Made by a program: the position numbers and the translations under genes. A stretch of 64,000 nucleotides of DNA from the NCBI GenBank assembly GCA_016795325.1, contig JAEUHY010000053.1, positions 62,001 to 126,000 on the forward strand. Reading direction: 5' to 3'. This document shows positions 34,541 to 43,743 of the stretch, one piece after another. The stretch comes from Planctomycetota bacterium (GTDB taxonomy: Bacteria; Planctomycetota; UBA1135; GCA-002686595). Under the pieces are notes generated by a model that saw only the letters and a program-made list of their open reading frames with translations, ran no database searches and was not told the origin of the DNA. Numbering within the stretch: position 1 is the first letter of the stretch; each line of letters starts with the position of its first letter.

Positions 34541-36067
34541 TCAACTTCCGCGCAGCGGCGGCCAGCCGGGTCCGGGCAGCGCCGGGCGCAACAACTCGAA
34601 GCCGTCCGAGCGTGTGCTCGTGCGCCATCGCAGCAAACCGAAGAGCAACGAGGTCTCGCGCACCGTCGCCACTCCGTGCCGGTACTTGCGGCGCGACCAC
34701 AGTCCGCTGATGTACTCGCGCGTTTCGAACTCGTCGTGCTCGCGCCGCCAGATGCCGCCCCAGGAGCGTTCGCTCACGCGTTCGCCGTCGCGCTCGCGCG
34801 TGTAGAGCTCCCACATCCAGGCGTAGTGCTCGTCGATGTCCGGAAGGCGCCACGTGGGCAAGAGCGTAGGGAATCCCGTGCGCGACTTCTCGGGCGACTC
34901 TTCGTGCTGGAACAGCGGCCAGGCCTTTTGGAAGGAGCCACTTTCGCGGCCGTCGAGCGTGAAGTCCTGCCACTGCTGCCAGAACGGGATCAGGATCGTG
35001 CCGCGGCGGACGCCGCTCGAGTTCGTTTCGACGCGCTGCTGGAAGATCGGATACGGCGCCCAAGTGCTCTCAATGCCCGGCGCCTTGAAGTACGAGTAGA
35101 ACGGCCACACACGCGTGCGGTACGCGACGTCCTTGGCCGTGCCAGGACGCTGGATGCGCACGAGCGGCCAGGGACCGTCCCAAGACCAGAAGCCGCTGCG
35201 CGGATCGCTCGCGTAGCCGAAGAAGGGCCACAGCACCGAGTGCGCGCGAAACGTTCCGACGCGCGCCAGACCGTAGAACGGCCAGAACATCCAGCGCCGC
35301 GGCTGCAGTTCGGGCTTGAGGTACGGCCGTTCGCTGGCCCACAGGAACAGCGGCCACAGGAAGAAGCCGCTCTCGCCTTCGCCGGGGCGCGCGACGCCCA
35401 CGAGCGGCCAGATGTGTCCGTCGAACTGGCCCTTGCCGTTGCGGCCCCAACTGAAGATCGGCCACAGCACGTGGTGGAACTCGCCGCCGTCGCGCTTGGT
35501 GCGCATGTACAGCGGAAACAGGACGAACTGGATCTTGTCGTAGGTCGCGTAGCGCTCGATCTCGCCGCCGAAGGGGAAGAACGCGCGCACCGTGCGCTTG
35601 CTCGCATCCTCCGACCAGAACAGCCCCGGCAGCGCGAAGGCCTGCCACTGTGCAAGTCCGTTCGCGTCGTGGTCGGACTGGTAGCGCACGAGCGGCGCAA
35701 CTTGGGTGACGGTCTCGCGCGGCGACGTCTCGCGCGTGCCGAACGGGGTGAGGAAGCGCGTGAGCGAGCGACCCTGGCCGTACTCCTCGTGGCAGATCAG
35801 CGGGTGCACTTCCCATTCGCTGATCTCGTCGAACGGACGCTTGCGGCGCACGCGCAGTGCGCCGCCCAGGGCCTCGGTGTCACGGCCGCCGCCGACGCTG
35901 GAGAGGTTCGACACCAGCGGGGCGAGGTGCACGTCGTGCGGGTAGCTGGCGCAGCCGCCGCTCAGCAGCGCCAGTGCGCCAGCGGCGACGCTCCGAAAGC
36001 GCGAACGCACGCCGCGAGGGCCGCGGCGCGCGTCGACCTCGCTCGCGCGCTGCGCTTCGTTCGACAT
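34541..36067 (-). CDS. Lipoprotein with WP-rich beta repeats, first gene of the Mla operon
   Basis: I do not recognise a named family. The 508-residue product starts at the ATG at 36067 and has a lipobox LLSGGC after a short hydrophobic stretch, so it should be a lipoprotein. The mature part contains eight Trp-Pro dipeptides in a repeating pattern of short aromatic strands (LWPIF, IWPLV, LWPLF, FWPFY, LWPFF, PWPLV, VWPFY, AWPLF) about 20-45 residues apart, with Gly/Asp/Arg turns between. This reads as a repeated beta structure. The stop lies 25 bases before mlaE, so a role in envelope lipid traffic is a reasonable inference. Confidence 0.8.
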   Translation of the reverse strand: MSNEAQRASEVDARRGPRGVRSRFRSVAAGALALLSGGCASYPHDVHLAPLVSNLSSVGGGRDTEALGGALRVRRKRPFDEISEWEVHPLICHEEYGQGRSLTRFLTPFGTRETSPRETVTQVAPLVRYQSDHDANGLAQWQAFALPGLFWSEDASKRTVRAFFPFGGEIERYATYDKIQFVLFPLYMRTKRDGGEFHHVLWPIFSWGRNGKGQFDGHIWPLVGVARPGEGESGFFLWPLFLWASERPYLKPELQPRRWMFWPFYGLARVGTFRAHSVLWPFFGYASDPRSGFWSWDGPWPLVRIQRPGTAKDVAYRTRVWPFYSYFKAPGIESTWAPYPIFQQRVETNSSGVRRGTILIPFWQQWQDFTLDGRESGSFQKAWPLFQHEESPEKSRTGFPTLLPTWRLPDIDEHYAWMWELYTRERDGERVSERSWGGIWRREHDEFETREYISGLWSRRKYRHGVATVRETSLLFGLLRWRTSTRSDGFELLRPALPGPGWPPLRGS

Positions 36068-36174
36068 GCGCGCCGATTGTCGATCGGTTCCGCTTCGAAA
36101 CAAGGGCGCGACTCGTCAGCTTGTCGTCTCCCTCCGGGCCCGGTAGTGTCCGCCGCTCGCAGCGAGCGCAACCC

Positions 36175-37149
36175 ATGGCCACGTACTTGAGCGGCATTCA
36201 GCCCAGCGGATTGCCGCATCTGGGCAACTACTTCGGCGCCATTCGCCAGCACATCGAGTTGCCCACGCGCGGCGGCGAGCACTTCTACTTCATCGCCGAC
36301 TACCACGCGCTGACCACCTCGCGCGACCCGGCGGAGCTGCGCTCCCGCGTGCGTGAAATCGCCGTTACCTACATCGCGATGGGGCTCGACACGGAGCGCG
36401 CGGCGTTGTTCCGCCAGAGCGACGTCCCCGAGGTGTGCGAGCTGACCTGGCTCCTCTCGACGGTCACCGGCATGGGCCTGCTCGAGCGTGCGGTGTCGTA
36501 CCGCGACAAGGTCGAGAAGGGCATCGCGCCGACCGTCGGACTGTTCCTTTATCCGGGCCTGATGGCGTCGGACATCCTCGCCTACGACGCGAACTACGTG
36601 CCGGTCGGCGCCGACCAGAAGCAGCACGTCGAGATCGCGCGCGACATGGCCGCTGGCTTCAACGCCGTGTACGGCGAAACCTTCGTCCTGCCCGAATTCG
36701 TCGCCTCGTCGACGCCGAAGGTGCCCGGGCTCGACGGCGAGAAGATGTCGAAGAGCTACGGCAACACGATCTGGATGTTCGAGAGCGGCAAGGCGCTCAA
36801 GAAGGTCGTCGGGCGCGTGCTCACCGACAGCCGCGCCCCCGAAGAGCCCAAGGATCCGGCGGGAGTGTTGCTGCTCGATCTGTTGCGGCTGTTCTTGTCC
36901 GAGCAAGAACAGCAGGACTGGGAGCAGCGCGTGCGCGCCGGTGGCGTCGGCGCGCCCGGCTACGGCCACCTCAAGCAGCGCTTGGTCGAGGTCATCGAAG
37001 AGCGCTTCGCGCCGGCGCGCAAGCGGCGTGAGGAGCTGCTCGCCGATCCGGCCGAGGTCGACCGCGTCCTGGAGCGTGGGGCGCAGCGCGCGCGGGCGCG
37101 CGCCGTCGCCACCCGCGATCGCGCGCTGCGCAACTGCGGACTGCGTTGA
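36175..37149 (+). CDS. trpS: Tryptophanyl-tRNA synthetase
   Basis: TrpRS charges tRNA-Trp. The 324 residues contain the class I HIGH-type motif SGIQPSGLPHLGNYFGAI, the DYHALT segment, DILAYDANYVPVGADQKQH and the KMSKS loop in GEKMSKSYGN. Length is normal for a bacterial TrpRS. The ATG at 36175 is taken because everything upstream of MATYLSGIQPSG is outside the family. It diverges from the WP-repeat lipoprotein gene and precedes two small lipoprotein genes. Confidence 0.96.
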   Translation: MATYLSGIQPSGLPHLGNYFGAIRQHIELPTRGGEHFYFIADYHALTTSRDPAELRSRVREIAVTYIAMGLDTERAALFRQSDVPEVCELTWLLSTVTGMGLLERAVSYRDKVEKGIAPTVGLFLYPGLMASDILAYDANYVPVGADQKQHVEIARDMAAGFNAVYGETFVLPEFVASSTPKVPGLDGEKMSKSYGNTIWMFESGKALKKVVGRVLTDSRAPEEPKDPAGVLLLDLLRLFLSEQEQQDWEQRVRAGGVGAPGYGHLKQRLVEVIEERFAPARKRREELLADPAEVDRVLERGAQRARARAVATRDRALRNCGLR

Positions 37150-37210
37150 GCCGCGTGACTGGAGCGCCGGCGTGTGTAGGCGTAGAGTCGCCGCGCAGGA
37201 GTGCCCAGCT

Positions 37211-37765
37211 ATGAGTGAGTGCGCCGATCTCTCTCGAACTCGTCTCGCCGCGCGGCGCGCGCGCGTTTGCGCGGCGCTCGCTGCGCTGGTCGCCGCGGCC
37301 TGCAGCACGAAACGTGACCAGCCGCTCGCCTCCGACGCGCCCGTCGCCGTCCGTGAGGCGGCCCAGCCGCGTCCGGCTGCGCGCCTGTGGACCCGCAGCT
37401 TCCTCGAGAAGACCGTTCTGTCCGCGGGCGAAGTCGAAATCGAAGGCCCCGAGTTGCTCCGCGAGCGGCTCGCGTTGCGCCGCGACGAGTTCAACCACGA
37501 GCACACCGAGCGGGCGGTCGACGACGGCTACCGCATCGAGTCCCGCCAGCGCGACGACAGCGACGGGAGTCCGATCCGCGCGCAACTCGACGAGTTGGTG
37601 ATCGACGCCTACGAGCGCATCACCGTGCGCATCCGACCTCAGGCCGAACGTGTGGTGCTGCGCGCCAGCGGCGAGGTGTTCGTGTTCGTGGTCGCCACCG
37701 GCCGCGAAACTCGCAGTGCGACGCTCACCCTGGTGGGCGAGCTCGACACGCCGCTGGGGCCGTGA
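37211..37765 (+). CDS. Unknown lipoprotein, partner of the TPR lipoprotein
   Basis: A 184-residue product with a basic N-terminus, hydrophobic core and lipobox LVAAAC at about residues 26-31. The mature part is charged and ends with strand-rich segments (RITVRIRPQAERVVLRASGEVFVFVVATGR, ATLTLVGEL) that look like a small beta domain. I do not recognise the family. Its stop overlaps the GTG of the next gene by four bases, so the two products are probably made together. Confidence 0.7.
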   Translation: MSECADLSRTRLAARRARVCAALAALVAAACSTKRDQPLASDAPVAVREAAQPRPAARLWTRSFLEKTVLSAGEVEIEGPELLRERLALRRDEFNHEHTERAVDDGYRIESRQRDDSDGSPIRAQLDELVIDAYERITVRIRPQAERVVLRASGEVFVFVVATGRETRSATLTLVGELDTPLGP

Positions 37766-38823
37766 GTTTCCGTCGCTTGCGGCCGCGCCGCGCGCGCCTG
37801 GGCGCTGCGCTGGCGCTCGTGGCGCTCGCGCTCGCCTGCGGCGGCCCCAAACGCCGCGACACGCGCGCTTTCGAGAACTCGCCCGACAACCTCGCGCAAC
37901 TGGGCGGCGAACAGTTGGACCTCCTCGCCCGGGCGCGCGCCCGTTTGGAGAGCGGCGACCCCGACGGGGCAGGCGCACTGCTCGAAGAGGCGGCGGCTGC
38001 GCCCGGCGCGCAGTTCGCGCTGCGCCGGCTGCACCAGGAGGCCTGGCTTCAGGCCTCGCCCGAGGCGGCTTCGGCGCACGTCGAAGCTGCGCGTCGTCGT
38101 GCCGAGGAGCGGCCGACGTGCCACGACCTGCTGCTCTGGGCGCGTGTGGCGCCGACGGCAGAGCTACGTCGCGCCGCGCTCGAGCAAGCGCTCGCGCTCG
38201 ATCCCCGCGAGCCGTGGGCGCACTACGCCTGGGCGCATTCCCGCGCGCTCGACGGCGACTGGGGCGGCGCGGCGGATGCGGTTCAGCGGGCCTTGGAGAT
38301 CGACCCGGGGCACCGGGCCGCCCGTCGGCTCGAGGCCGCGATCCTGGCGCGCGGCGCCCGCTCGGACGAGGCCATCAACGCGCTCGAGGTGTGGCTCGAC
38401 GCCACCGTCGGCGATCCGCGCGTGGGCGCGGGCGAACGCGCTTCGGCGCGGCTCGACCTCGCGCACCTCGTGCTCGAACGCGGAAACGCGGCTCGCGCGC
38501 TCGAGCTGCTACGCGCGGTGCACCCGTCGGAGGGCGGCGAACTCACACGCTGGTGCCTCATCGCTGCGGCCGAACAAGCCGCCGGCCGGCCGGCGCCGGC
38601 GCTCGAGGCCGCCCAGAGCGCGGCGCGCGCGTCGCCCGCGGACCTGACGCCCAAGGTGCAGATCGCACTGCTGCGCCAGCACGACCTGCGCGATCCGCAG
38701 GGCGCGGCTGCCGCCTGGCGGGCCGTGCTCGACGCCACGCGCGGCGCGACCGACCTGGCCGCGCTGATCCAAGGTTTGCGCGCGCGTGTCGTGCTCGAAC
38801 GCGGCGCGGGGGCGGCGCCGTGA
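37762..38823 (+). CDS. TPR-repeat lipoprotein
   Basis: The 353-residue protein begins at a GTG in a GTGA overlap with the preceding lipoprotein gene. A lipobox LALAC follows a hydrophobic segment (LGAALALVALALAC). The mature part is all-helical with TPR-like units, the clearest being LEQALALDPREPWAHYAWAHSRALDGDWGGAADAVQRALEIDPGHRAARR in outline (about residues 135-185), and later units around LARALELLRAVHP and PALEAAQSAARASPADL. TPR proteins mediate protein contacts, here on the outer face of a membrane. The stop overlaps the dtd start. Confidence 0.8.
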   Translation: MSFRRLRPRRARLGAALALVALALACGGPKRRDTRAFENSPDNLAQLGGEQLDLLARARARLESGDPDGAGALLEEAAAAPGAQFALRRLHQEAWLQASPEAASAHVEAARRRAEERPTCHDLLLWARVAPTAELRRAALEQALALDPREPWAHYAWAHSRALDGDWGGAADAVQRALEIDPGHRAARRLEAAILARGARSDEAINALEVWLDATVGDPRVGAGERASARLDLAHLVLERGNAARALELLRAVHPSEGGELTRWCLIAAAEQAAGRPAPALEAAQSAARASPADLTPKVQIALLRQHDLRDPQGAAAAWRAVLDATRGATDLAALIQGLRARVVLERGAGAAP

Positions 38824-39314
38824 AGGCCGTGCTGCAGCGCGTCGCGTGGGCGCGCGTGGTGGTCGACGGCGCCGTGGTGGGGGAGATCGGCGCCGGACTG
38901 CTCGTGCTGCTGGGCGTCGAGCGTGGTGACGCGTCGTCCGACGCCACGGAACTCGCCGAGCGCCTGGCGCAGTACCGCGTGTTCGCCGACGAGCGCGGCC
39001 GCATGAACCGCAGCGTGGAGGACGTGCAAGGCGCCGTGCTCGTGGTGAGCCAGTTCACCTTGTGCGCCGACGTCTCGAAGGGCCGCCGCCCCTCCTTCGA
39101 CCCCGCCGAGGCGCCGGAACGCGCCGAGCGGCTCTACTCGGAGTTCGTATCCGCGCTGGCCGCGCGCGGCTTGCGCACCGCCACGGGTCGTTTCGGCGCC
39201 CACATGGCCGTCGAGTCCTGCAACGACGGTCCCGTGACCTTCCTGTTCGAGCGGCGCGGGCCTGCGCCGGGCCGCGATCACGGAGCGGCGGATCCGCCGC
39301 AAGTTCTTGCTTGA
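38820..39314 (+). CDS. dtd: D-aminoacyl-tRNA deacylase
   Basis: DTD removes D-amino acids and glycine from mischarged tRNAs. The 164 residues contain the family motifs LQRVAWARVVVDG, GLLVLLGVERGD, the catalytic SQFTLCADVSKGRRPSF, and the cross-subunit NDGPVTFLF. The GTG start overlaps the TGA of the TPR lipoprotein gene as GTGA. The C-terminus is slightly longer than usual, with a Pro/Ala tail. Quality control fits its place in the same run as trpS. Confidence 0.95.
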   Translation: MKAVLQRVAWARVVVDGAVVGEIGAGLLVLLGVERGDASSDATELAERLAQYRVFADERGRMNRSVEDVQGAVLVVSQFTLCADVSKGRRPSFDPAEAPERAERLYSEFVSALAARGLRTATGRFGAHMAVESCNDGPVTFLFERRGPAPGRDHGAADPPQVLA

Positions 39315-39339
39315 CCGCAGGATAGTGCGGGTCGATACT
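39311..39339 (+). promoter_or_regulatory. Promoter for the HU-like gene
   Basis: TTGACC at 39311-39316 and GATACT at 39334-39339 are spaced by 17 bases, a good sigma-70-type match. The -35 box overlaps the dtd stop codon. The HU-like start lies about 80 bases after the likely transcription start. Confidence 0.5.
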
Positions 39340-39425
39340 CGCGAATCGAGCCTCTCGAGGCGGGGCCAAGCCACGTGGCGCGCCAGGCCCCGCGACCTCG
39401 CTCGATCCGCGTCCAGTCCCGTGTC

Positions 39426-39965
39426 ATGACCGGCCAAGAACCGCTGACCATCACCAAAAAGGAGCTCGTCCACCGGATCGCGGACGAGACCCGGCAGACC
39501 AAGGTGGTGGTCAAGGACGTGATCCAGCGCTTCCTCGACCAGATCGTGGCCGAGTTGGTGGCTGGCAATCGTCTCGAGTTCCGTGAGTTCGGGGTGTTCG
39601 AGATTCGCCAGCGCGCCTCGCGGGTGGCCCAGAACCCCCGCACCCTCGAGAAGGTCGAAGTGGCGGCCAAGCGGGTGGTGAAGTTCAAGGCTGGCCGCCT
39701 GATGCGCCTGCAGATCGGCGGCGACGACTCCGACGAGCCCCTCGACGACGAAGACGAGGGCGAACTCGAGGCGCCGCGCGCCAAGCCCACGAGCCAGCGG
39801 GCGCCGAGTGCCCCGCGCGCGGCCAAGCCGCGCGGCAAGTCTGCGGAACCTGGGCGCCCTGCGCCTGGTGCTACGCCCGGGCCCGCGCGCGCGGAGCCGC
39901 AGCCTCCGGCGCCGCCTGTGCGTCCGTTGACGCCGCCCAAGCCGCCCTCCAACTCGCCGTTCTGA
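39426..39965 (+). CDS. HU/IHF-family DNA-binding protein with acidic and AKP-rich C-terminal tail
   Basis: The first 95 residues form a HU/IHF fold (TKKELVHRIADETRQTK, LEFREFGVFEIRQRASRVAQNPRTLEKVEV, VVKFKAGRLMRLQI) with the intercalating Pro in QNPRT. The protein then adds an acidic patch (DDSDEPLDDEDEGELE) and a Pro/Ala/Lys/Arg-rich tail to residue 179, roughly doubling the length of a normal HU. Such tails resemble eukaryotic H1-like extensions. The ATG at 39426 is preferred over a GTG at 39375. It probably binds and compacts DNA. Confidence 0.85.
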   Translation: MTGQEPLTITKKELVHRIADETRQTKVVVKDVIQRFLDQIVAELVAGNRLEFREFGVFEIRQRASRVAQNPRTLEKVEVAAKRVVKFKAGRLMRLQIGGDDSDEPLDDEDEGELEAPRAKPTSQRAPSAPRAAKPRGKSAEPGRPAPGATPGPARAEPQPPAPPVRPLTPPKPPSNSPF

Positions 39966-40246
39966 CGCGCCGCGCCGGTTCGGCGCGCGGATTTGGGGCT
40001 CGGATTCGGTGCTCGAATTCGGTTCTCGGGGTCGGTGCCGCCGAGCGGCCCGCGTCCGAGGGTTGGCTTCCGATCGTCGGCGTCAGTGGGCGTCGGCGTC
40101 ACTGGCCTCGCGCCGGCGGTTCGCGGCGAACACCTCGCTCGCAGGCGATCCAGCGAAACGGCGCTGAAGCGACAACCTCCGCCGGCCCGGCGCCTGCGAA
40201 GGTCGTCCCACGGCGTCCTGAGAACTCGGGCGTGCCGGTCGCTCGC

Positions 40247-41446
40247 TCAGCGCTTGGCGTGGGCCAGCCGCGCGTGCGCCTTCGCCAGCGCCTGTTCGAG
40301 GTCCTCGCGCAAGTCGTCGACGTGCTCCACGCCGACGGACAGGCGCACGAGTCCATCGGCGAGGCCCTGGGCCCGGCGCGACTCGGCGGGAATGCTCGCG
40401 TGGGTCATGCTCGCGGGGATTTCGATCAACGACTCCACACCGCCCAGGGACTCGGCCAAGGTGAACAGGCGCGTCGACGAGGCCAGGGTGTTGGCCGCGT
40501 CCAAGCCCGCGGCGAGCTCGAACGAGAGCATCCCGCCGAAGGCGCGCATCTGGCGCGCCGCGACGGCGTGCTGAGGATGCGAAGTCAGGCCCGGATAGAT
40601 CACGTTCGAAACCTCGGGCCGCGTCGCCAACCACTTCGCGAGCGCCATGGCGTTGTCGCAGTGGCGCTCCATGCGCAGATGCAGCGTCTTCGTGCCGCGC
40701 AGCACCAGGAACGCGTCCATCGGCCCCGGCGTGCCGCCGACCGCGTTCTGGAAGAAGGCGAGTTCCGACTGCAGCTTGGGGTCGTTGCCGATCAGCGCGC
40801 CGCCGACGACGTCGCTGTGGCCGCCGAGGTACTTGGTCAGCGAGTGCAGGACGACGTCCGCGCCCAACTCCAGCGGGCGCTGCAGGAACGGCGTTGCGAA
40901 CGTGTTGTCGACGACGAGCAACTTGCCCTTGGCGTGCGCCACGCGCGCAATCGCTCCGATGTCCGTGACGCGCAACAGCGGGTTGGACGGGGTTTCCAGG
41001 TAGACGTAGCGCGTGGCCGCTTCGATCGCGGCTTCGACGGCCGCGACCTGCGTCGTGTCGACGAACGTGAAACGAATGCCGTAGCGCTCGAACACGCGCT
41101 TGAAGATGCGGTACGTGCCGCCGTAGAGGTCGTGGCCGGCGACGACGTGGTCGCCCGGCACCAGGCGGTCGAGCAAGGCGTTTGTCGCGGCCAGTCCCGA
41201 GGAGAAGCACAGGCCCCAGGCGCCGCCTTCGAGCGAAGCCAGGTTGTCCTGCAGGGCTGTGCGGGTCGGATTCGAGGTGCGCGAGTACTCGTAGCCCTGG
41301 CGCGGCTGAGCCGGCGCGTCCTGCTTGTAGGTGCTCGTGAAATAGACCGGCGTCATGATCGCGCCGTTCTGCGGGTCGGGCTCCTGGCCAGCGTGGATGG
41401 CGCGGGTTTCGAAGCGATCGTTGGGCTGACTCGACGAGGTGCTCAT
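40247..41446 (-). CDS. Cystathionine gamma-synthase/lyase family PLP enzyme
   Basis: Members of the Cys/Met-metabolism family act on homoserine esters, cystathionine or cysteine with pyridoxal phosphate. The 399 residues include FTSTYKQ, YEYSRTSNPTRTALQ, the cofactor-contact LYGGTYR, YLETPSNPLL, VVDNTFATPFLQRPL and the PLP-Lys205 in HSLTKYLGGHSDVVGG. C-terminal SLGGVESLIEIPASMTH is typical of MetB/MccB enzymes. The start is the ATG at 41446. Whether it is a synthase (metB) or lyase (mccB) cannot be decided from sequence. It diverges from mutS2. Confidence 0.92.
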   Translation of the reverse strand: MSTSSSQPNDRFETRAIHAGQEPDPQNGAIMTPVYFTSTYKQDAPAQPRQGYEYSRTSNPTRTALQDNLASLEGGAWGLCFSSGLAATNALLDRLVPGDHVVAGHDLYGGTYRIFKRVFERYGIRFTFVDTTQVAAVEAAIEAATRYVYLETPSNPLLRVTDIGAIARVAHAKGKLLVVDNTFATPFLQRPLELGADVVLHSLTKYLGGHSDVVGGALIGNDPKLQSELAFFQNAVGGTPGPMDAFLVLRGTKTLHLRMERHCDNAMALAKWLATRPEVSNVIYPGLTSHPQHAVAARQMRAFGGMLSFELAAGLDAANTLASSTRLFTLAESLGGVESLIEIPASMTHASIPAESRRAQGLADGLVRLSVGVEHVDDLREDLEQALAKAHARLAHAKR

Positions 41447-41549
41447 GCGCCCCATCGTAGGCGCGCCGCCGCGCTGCGATCTACACTTGCGCGGCTGTGG
41501 ATTCCCCGAGCGCCCCGACGAAACGCGCCAAGCGGCGCAGCAGCAGCTT

Positions 41550-43676
41550 GTGAGCCGGCCCAAGCCCAAGGCGGCGGCGCCGCTCGCTCCCGCGCCGGCG
41601 GCGCGCTTCGCGGCGACAGGTCTCGACTTCGAGCTGGTGCGCGCGCAGTTCGTGGCCCTCGCGGTCACCAGCCTGGGCGCGCGGGCGCTGCGCGAACTGC
41701 AGCCGCTCGCCGACGACGAGGTCGTTCGCGCGCTGGCCCGCGCGCGCGACGTCGAACTGCTCGCGCGCGCCGGCGAGGCAGTCGGACTCGCGGGCGTGGT
41801 CGACCTGCAGCCCGCGCGCGAGGGTGTGCAACGCTTCAACCGCCCGCTCGAGCGCGACGAACTGGCCAACCTCGCGGGTTTTCTGAGCGCCTGCGAGCGG
41901 CTCGTCGAGTGGCTGCACGAGCGCCGGCTCGACACGCCGGCGCTGCACGAGCTCGCGGTGGGCTTTCCCGAGATGCTCCGCCTGCGCAAGGCCTTCGACG
42001 CAGCCGTCGACGAGCGCGGCGAGTTGCGCGACGACGCATCCCCGCGGCTGGCGCGGCTTCGCGCGGAGCTGCGCGCGCTCGAGGCGCGCGTCGCCGAGAT
42101 CCTGGCGCGCGTGCTCGCCGACCCGGCGCTTCGACCGCACATCGCGGACTTCAAGGCGCAGCGGCGCGGCGGTCGGCGCGTCATCGCCTTCAAGGCGCGC
42201 TCGACGCCGCGCATCAACGGGGTCGTGCACGAGCGCTCGCAGAGCGGCGAGACGGTGTTCATCGAACCTCGCGAGGCGGTCGAGTCCGCCAACCGCGTCG
42301 TCGAGATCGAACAGTCGATCCGCGCGGAGGAAGCGCGCATCCTGGTCGAGCTCACGCGCCTGTTCCTCGAACACGGCGAAGCGCTGGATGAGGCCTGCGC
42401 GCGGATCGCCCGGCTCGAAATCGCGGTGGTCTCGCTGCGCTACTGCCGCGAATTCGGGGCGCGCCTGGCCAGCGTGGGCGAGTTTCACGCTGAGAAATCG
42501 CATGAACGCGGCCTGGTGCTGCGCGGCGCTCGTCACCCGCTGCTGGTCGAGCAAATGCGCAGCGGCGCCCTAGCTGAAGTGGTGCCGATCGACGTGCGCC
42601 TCGGCGGCGAGTTCGATCTCCTGGTGATCACCGGTCCCAACACGGGAGGCAAGACACTCGCGCTCAAGACGGTGGGGGCTGCGGCGTGGTGCATGCGCCT
42701 GGGCTTGCCGGTGTGCTGCGACGAGGGCAGCCGCATTCCGCTGTACGACGGCGTGATCGCCGACATCGGCGATGAACAGGAGATTCGGCAGAGCTTGTCG
42801 ACCTTCGCGTCGCACCTGGCGCGCATCCAGGCCGGTCTGCTCCACGCGACGGACCGCACCCTGTGCCTGCTCGACGAACTCGGCGGCGGAACGGATCCCG
42901 ACGAAGGCGGAGCGCTCGGGGCGGCCCTGCTCGAGCACTTGCTCGAGCGGCGCGTGCCGACCATGGCGACGACGCACATCGGCAAGCTCAAGGAGTTCTG
43001 CTTCGCGCACCGCCGAGCGGAGAACGCCAGCGTCGAGTTCGACGCGGCGAGCTTGAGACCTCGCTACCGCTTGCTGGTCGGCACACCGGGCGAATCGAAC
43101 GCGCTGTCGATCGCCGAACGCCGCGGACTGCCGCGCGAGATCGTGGCCCGCGCGCGAGAGATGCTCGTGCGGCGCGACCGCGACGCGGCGGACCTGATGA
43201 AGAAGCTGCGCGGCGCTTCCGAGCACACCGAGCAGCTGAGGCGCGAGGCCGAGGCGCGCCTGGCCGAGTTGCGCCGCTCCGGCGAGCAGCTCGAGCAGCG
43301 GCAGGGTGAACTCGCCAAGAAGGGCGAGTTGCTGGAGGCCGAGGCCCAGAACGCGCTGGAGGAGCGCATCCGCGACGCGCGCAAGGCCCTCGAGCAAGCC
43401 GTGGCGCTGCTCGCCCAACTGCCGGCCGAGAAGGCTGCGGCGATGCGCGGAGCGCTCGACACGCTCGACTCGGCGCTCTCGCGCGCGTCGCTGACCGACC
43501 GCCGCAAGGCGTTCCTGGACGGACTCGACAAGGGGCACCTGGTCTACATCCCGCGCTACCGCCAGCGCTGCTCGATCAAGAAGGTCGAGCGCGATCGCAA
43601 GTGCGTCACCGTGCGCCTGGGCAGCATGAATCTCTCGGTGCCGTTCGACGAAATTACCTGGTGCGAAGCGCCCTGA
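41550..43676 (+). CDS. mutS2: MutS2-family ATPase without Smr domain
   Basis: MutS2 proteins bind branched DNA or, in Bacillus, collided ribosomes. The 708 residues from the GTG at 41550 contain the MutS2 core (RRVIAFKARSTPRINGVVHERSQSGETVFIEP), Walker A TGPNTGGKTLALKT, Walker B LCLLDELGGGTDPDEGGAL and ATTHIGKLKEF. A coiled coil follows (about 540-640). The protein stops after a KOW-like strand segment (VYIPRYRQRCSIKK), without the C-terminal Smr nuclease domain. An in-frame GTG at 41439 would overlap the opposite gene's start, so the 41550 start is preferred. Confidence 0.88.
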   Translation: MSRPKPKAAAPLAPAPAARFAATGLDFELVRAQFVALAVTSLGARALRELQPLADDEVVRALARARDVELLARAGEAVGLAGVVDLQPAREGVQRFNRPLERDELANLAGFLSACERLVEWLHERRLDTPALHELAVGFPEMLRLRKAFDAAVDERGELRDDASPRLARLRAELRALEARVAEILARVLADPALRPHIADFKAQRRGGRRVIAFKARSTPRINGVVHERSQSGETVFIEPREAVESANRVVEIEQSIRAEEARILVELTRLFLEHGEALDEACARIARLEIAVVSLRYCREFGARLASVGEFHAEKSHERGLVLRGARHPLLVEQMRSGALAEVVPIDVRLGGEFDLLVITGPNTGGKTLALKTVGAAAWCMRLGLPVCCDEGSRIPLYDGVIADIGDEQEIRQSLSTFASHLARIQAGLLHATDRTLCLLDELGGGTDPDEGGALGAALLEHLLERRVPTMATTHIGKLKEFCFAHRRAENASVEFDAASLRPRYRLLVGTPGESNALSIAERRGLPREIVARAREMLVRRDRDAADLMKKLRGASEHTEQLRREAEARLAELRRSGEQLEQRQGELAKKGELLEAEAQNALEERIRDARKALEQAVALLAQLPAEKAAAMRGALDTLDSALSRASLTDRRKAFLDGLDKGHLVYIPRYRQRCSIKKVERDRKCVTVRLGSMNLSVPFDEITWCEAP

Positions 43677-43743
43677 CGCCGGCGTGCGTGCGCGTGAAGC
43701 GTCCCGCTCCGGGGAGTATGCTCCCGGAGCCTTGGACGCCCCG

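Noticed and set aside
35857..36174. Upstream in-frame extension of trpS
   Set aside because: The added residues overlap the divergent lipoprotein gene and do not resemble TrpRS; the ATG at 36175 fits the family start.
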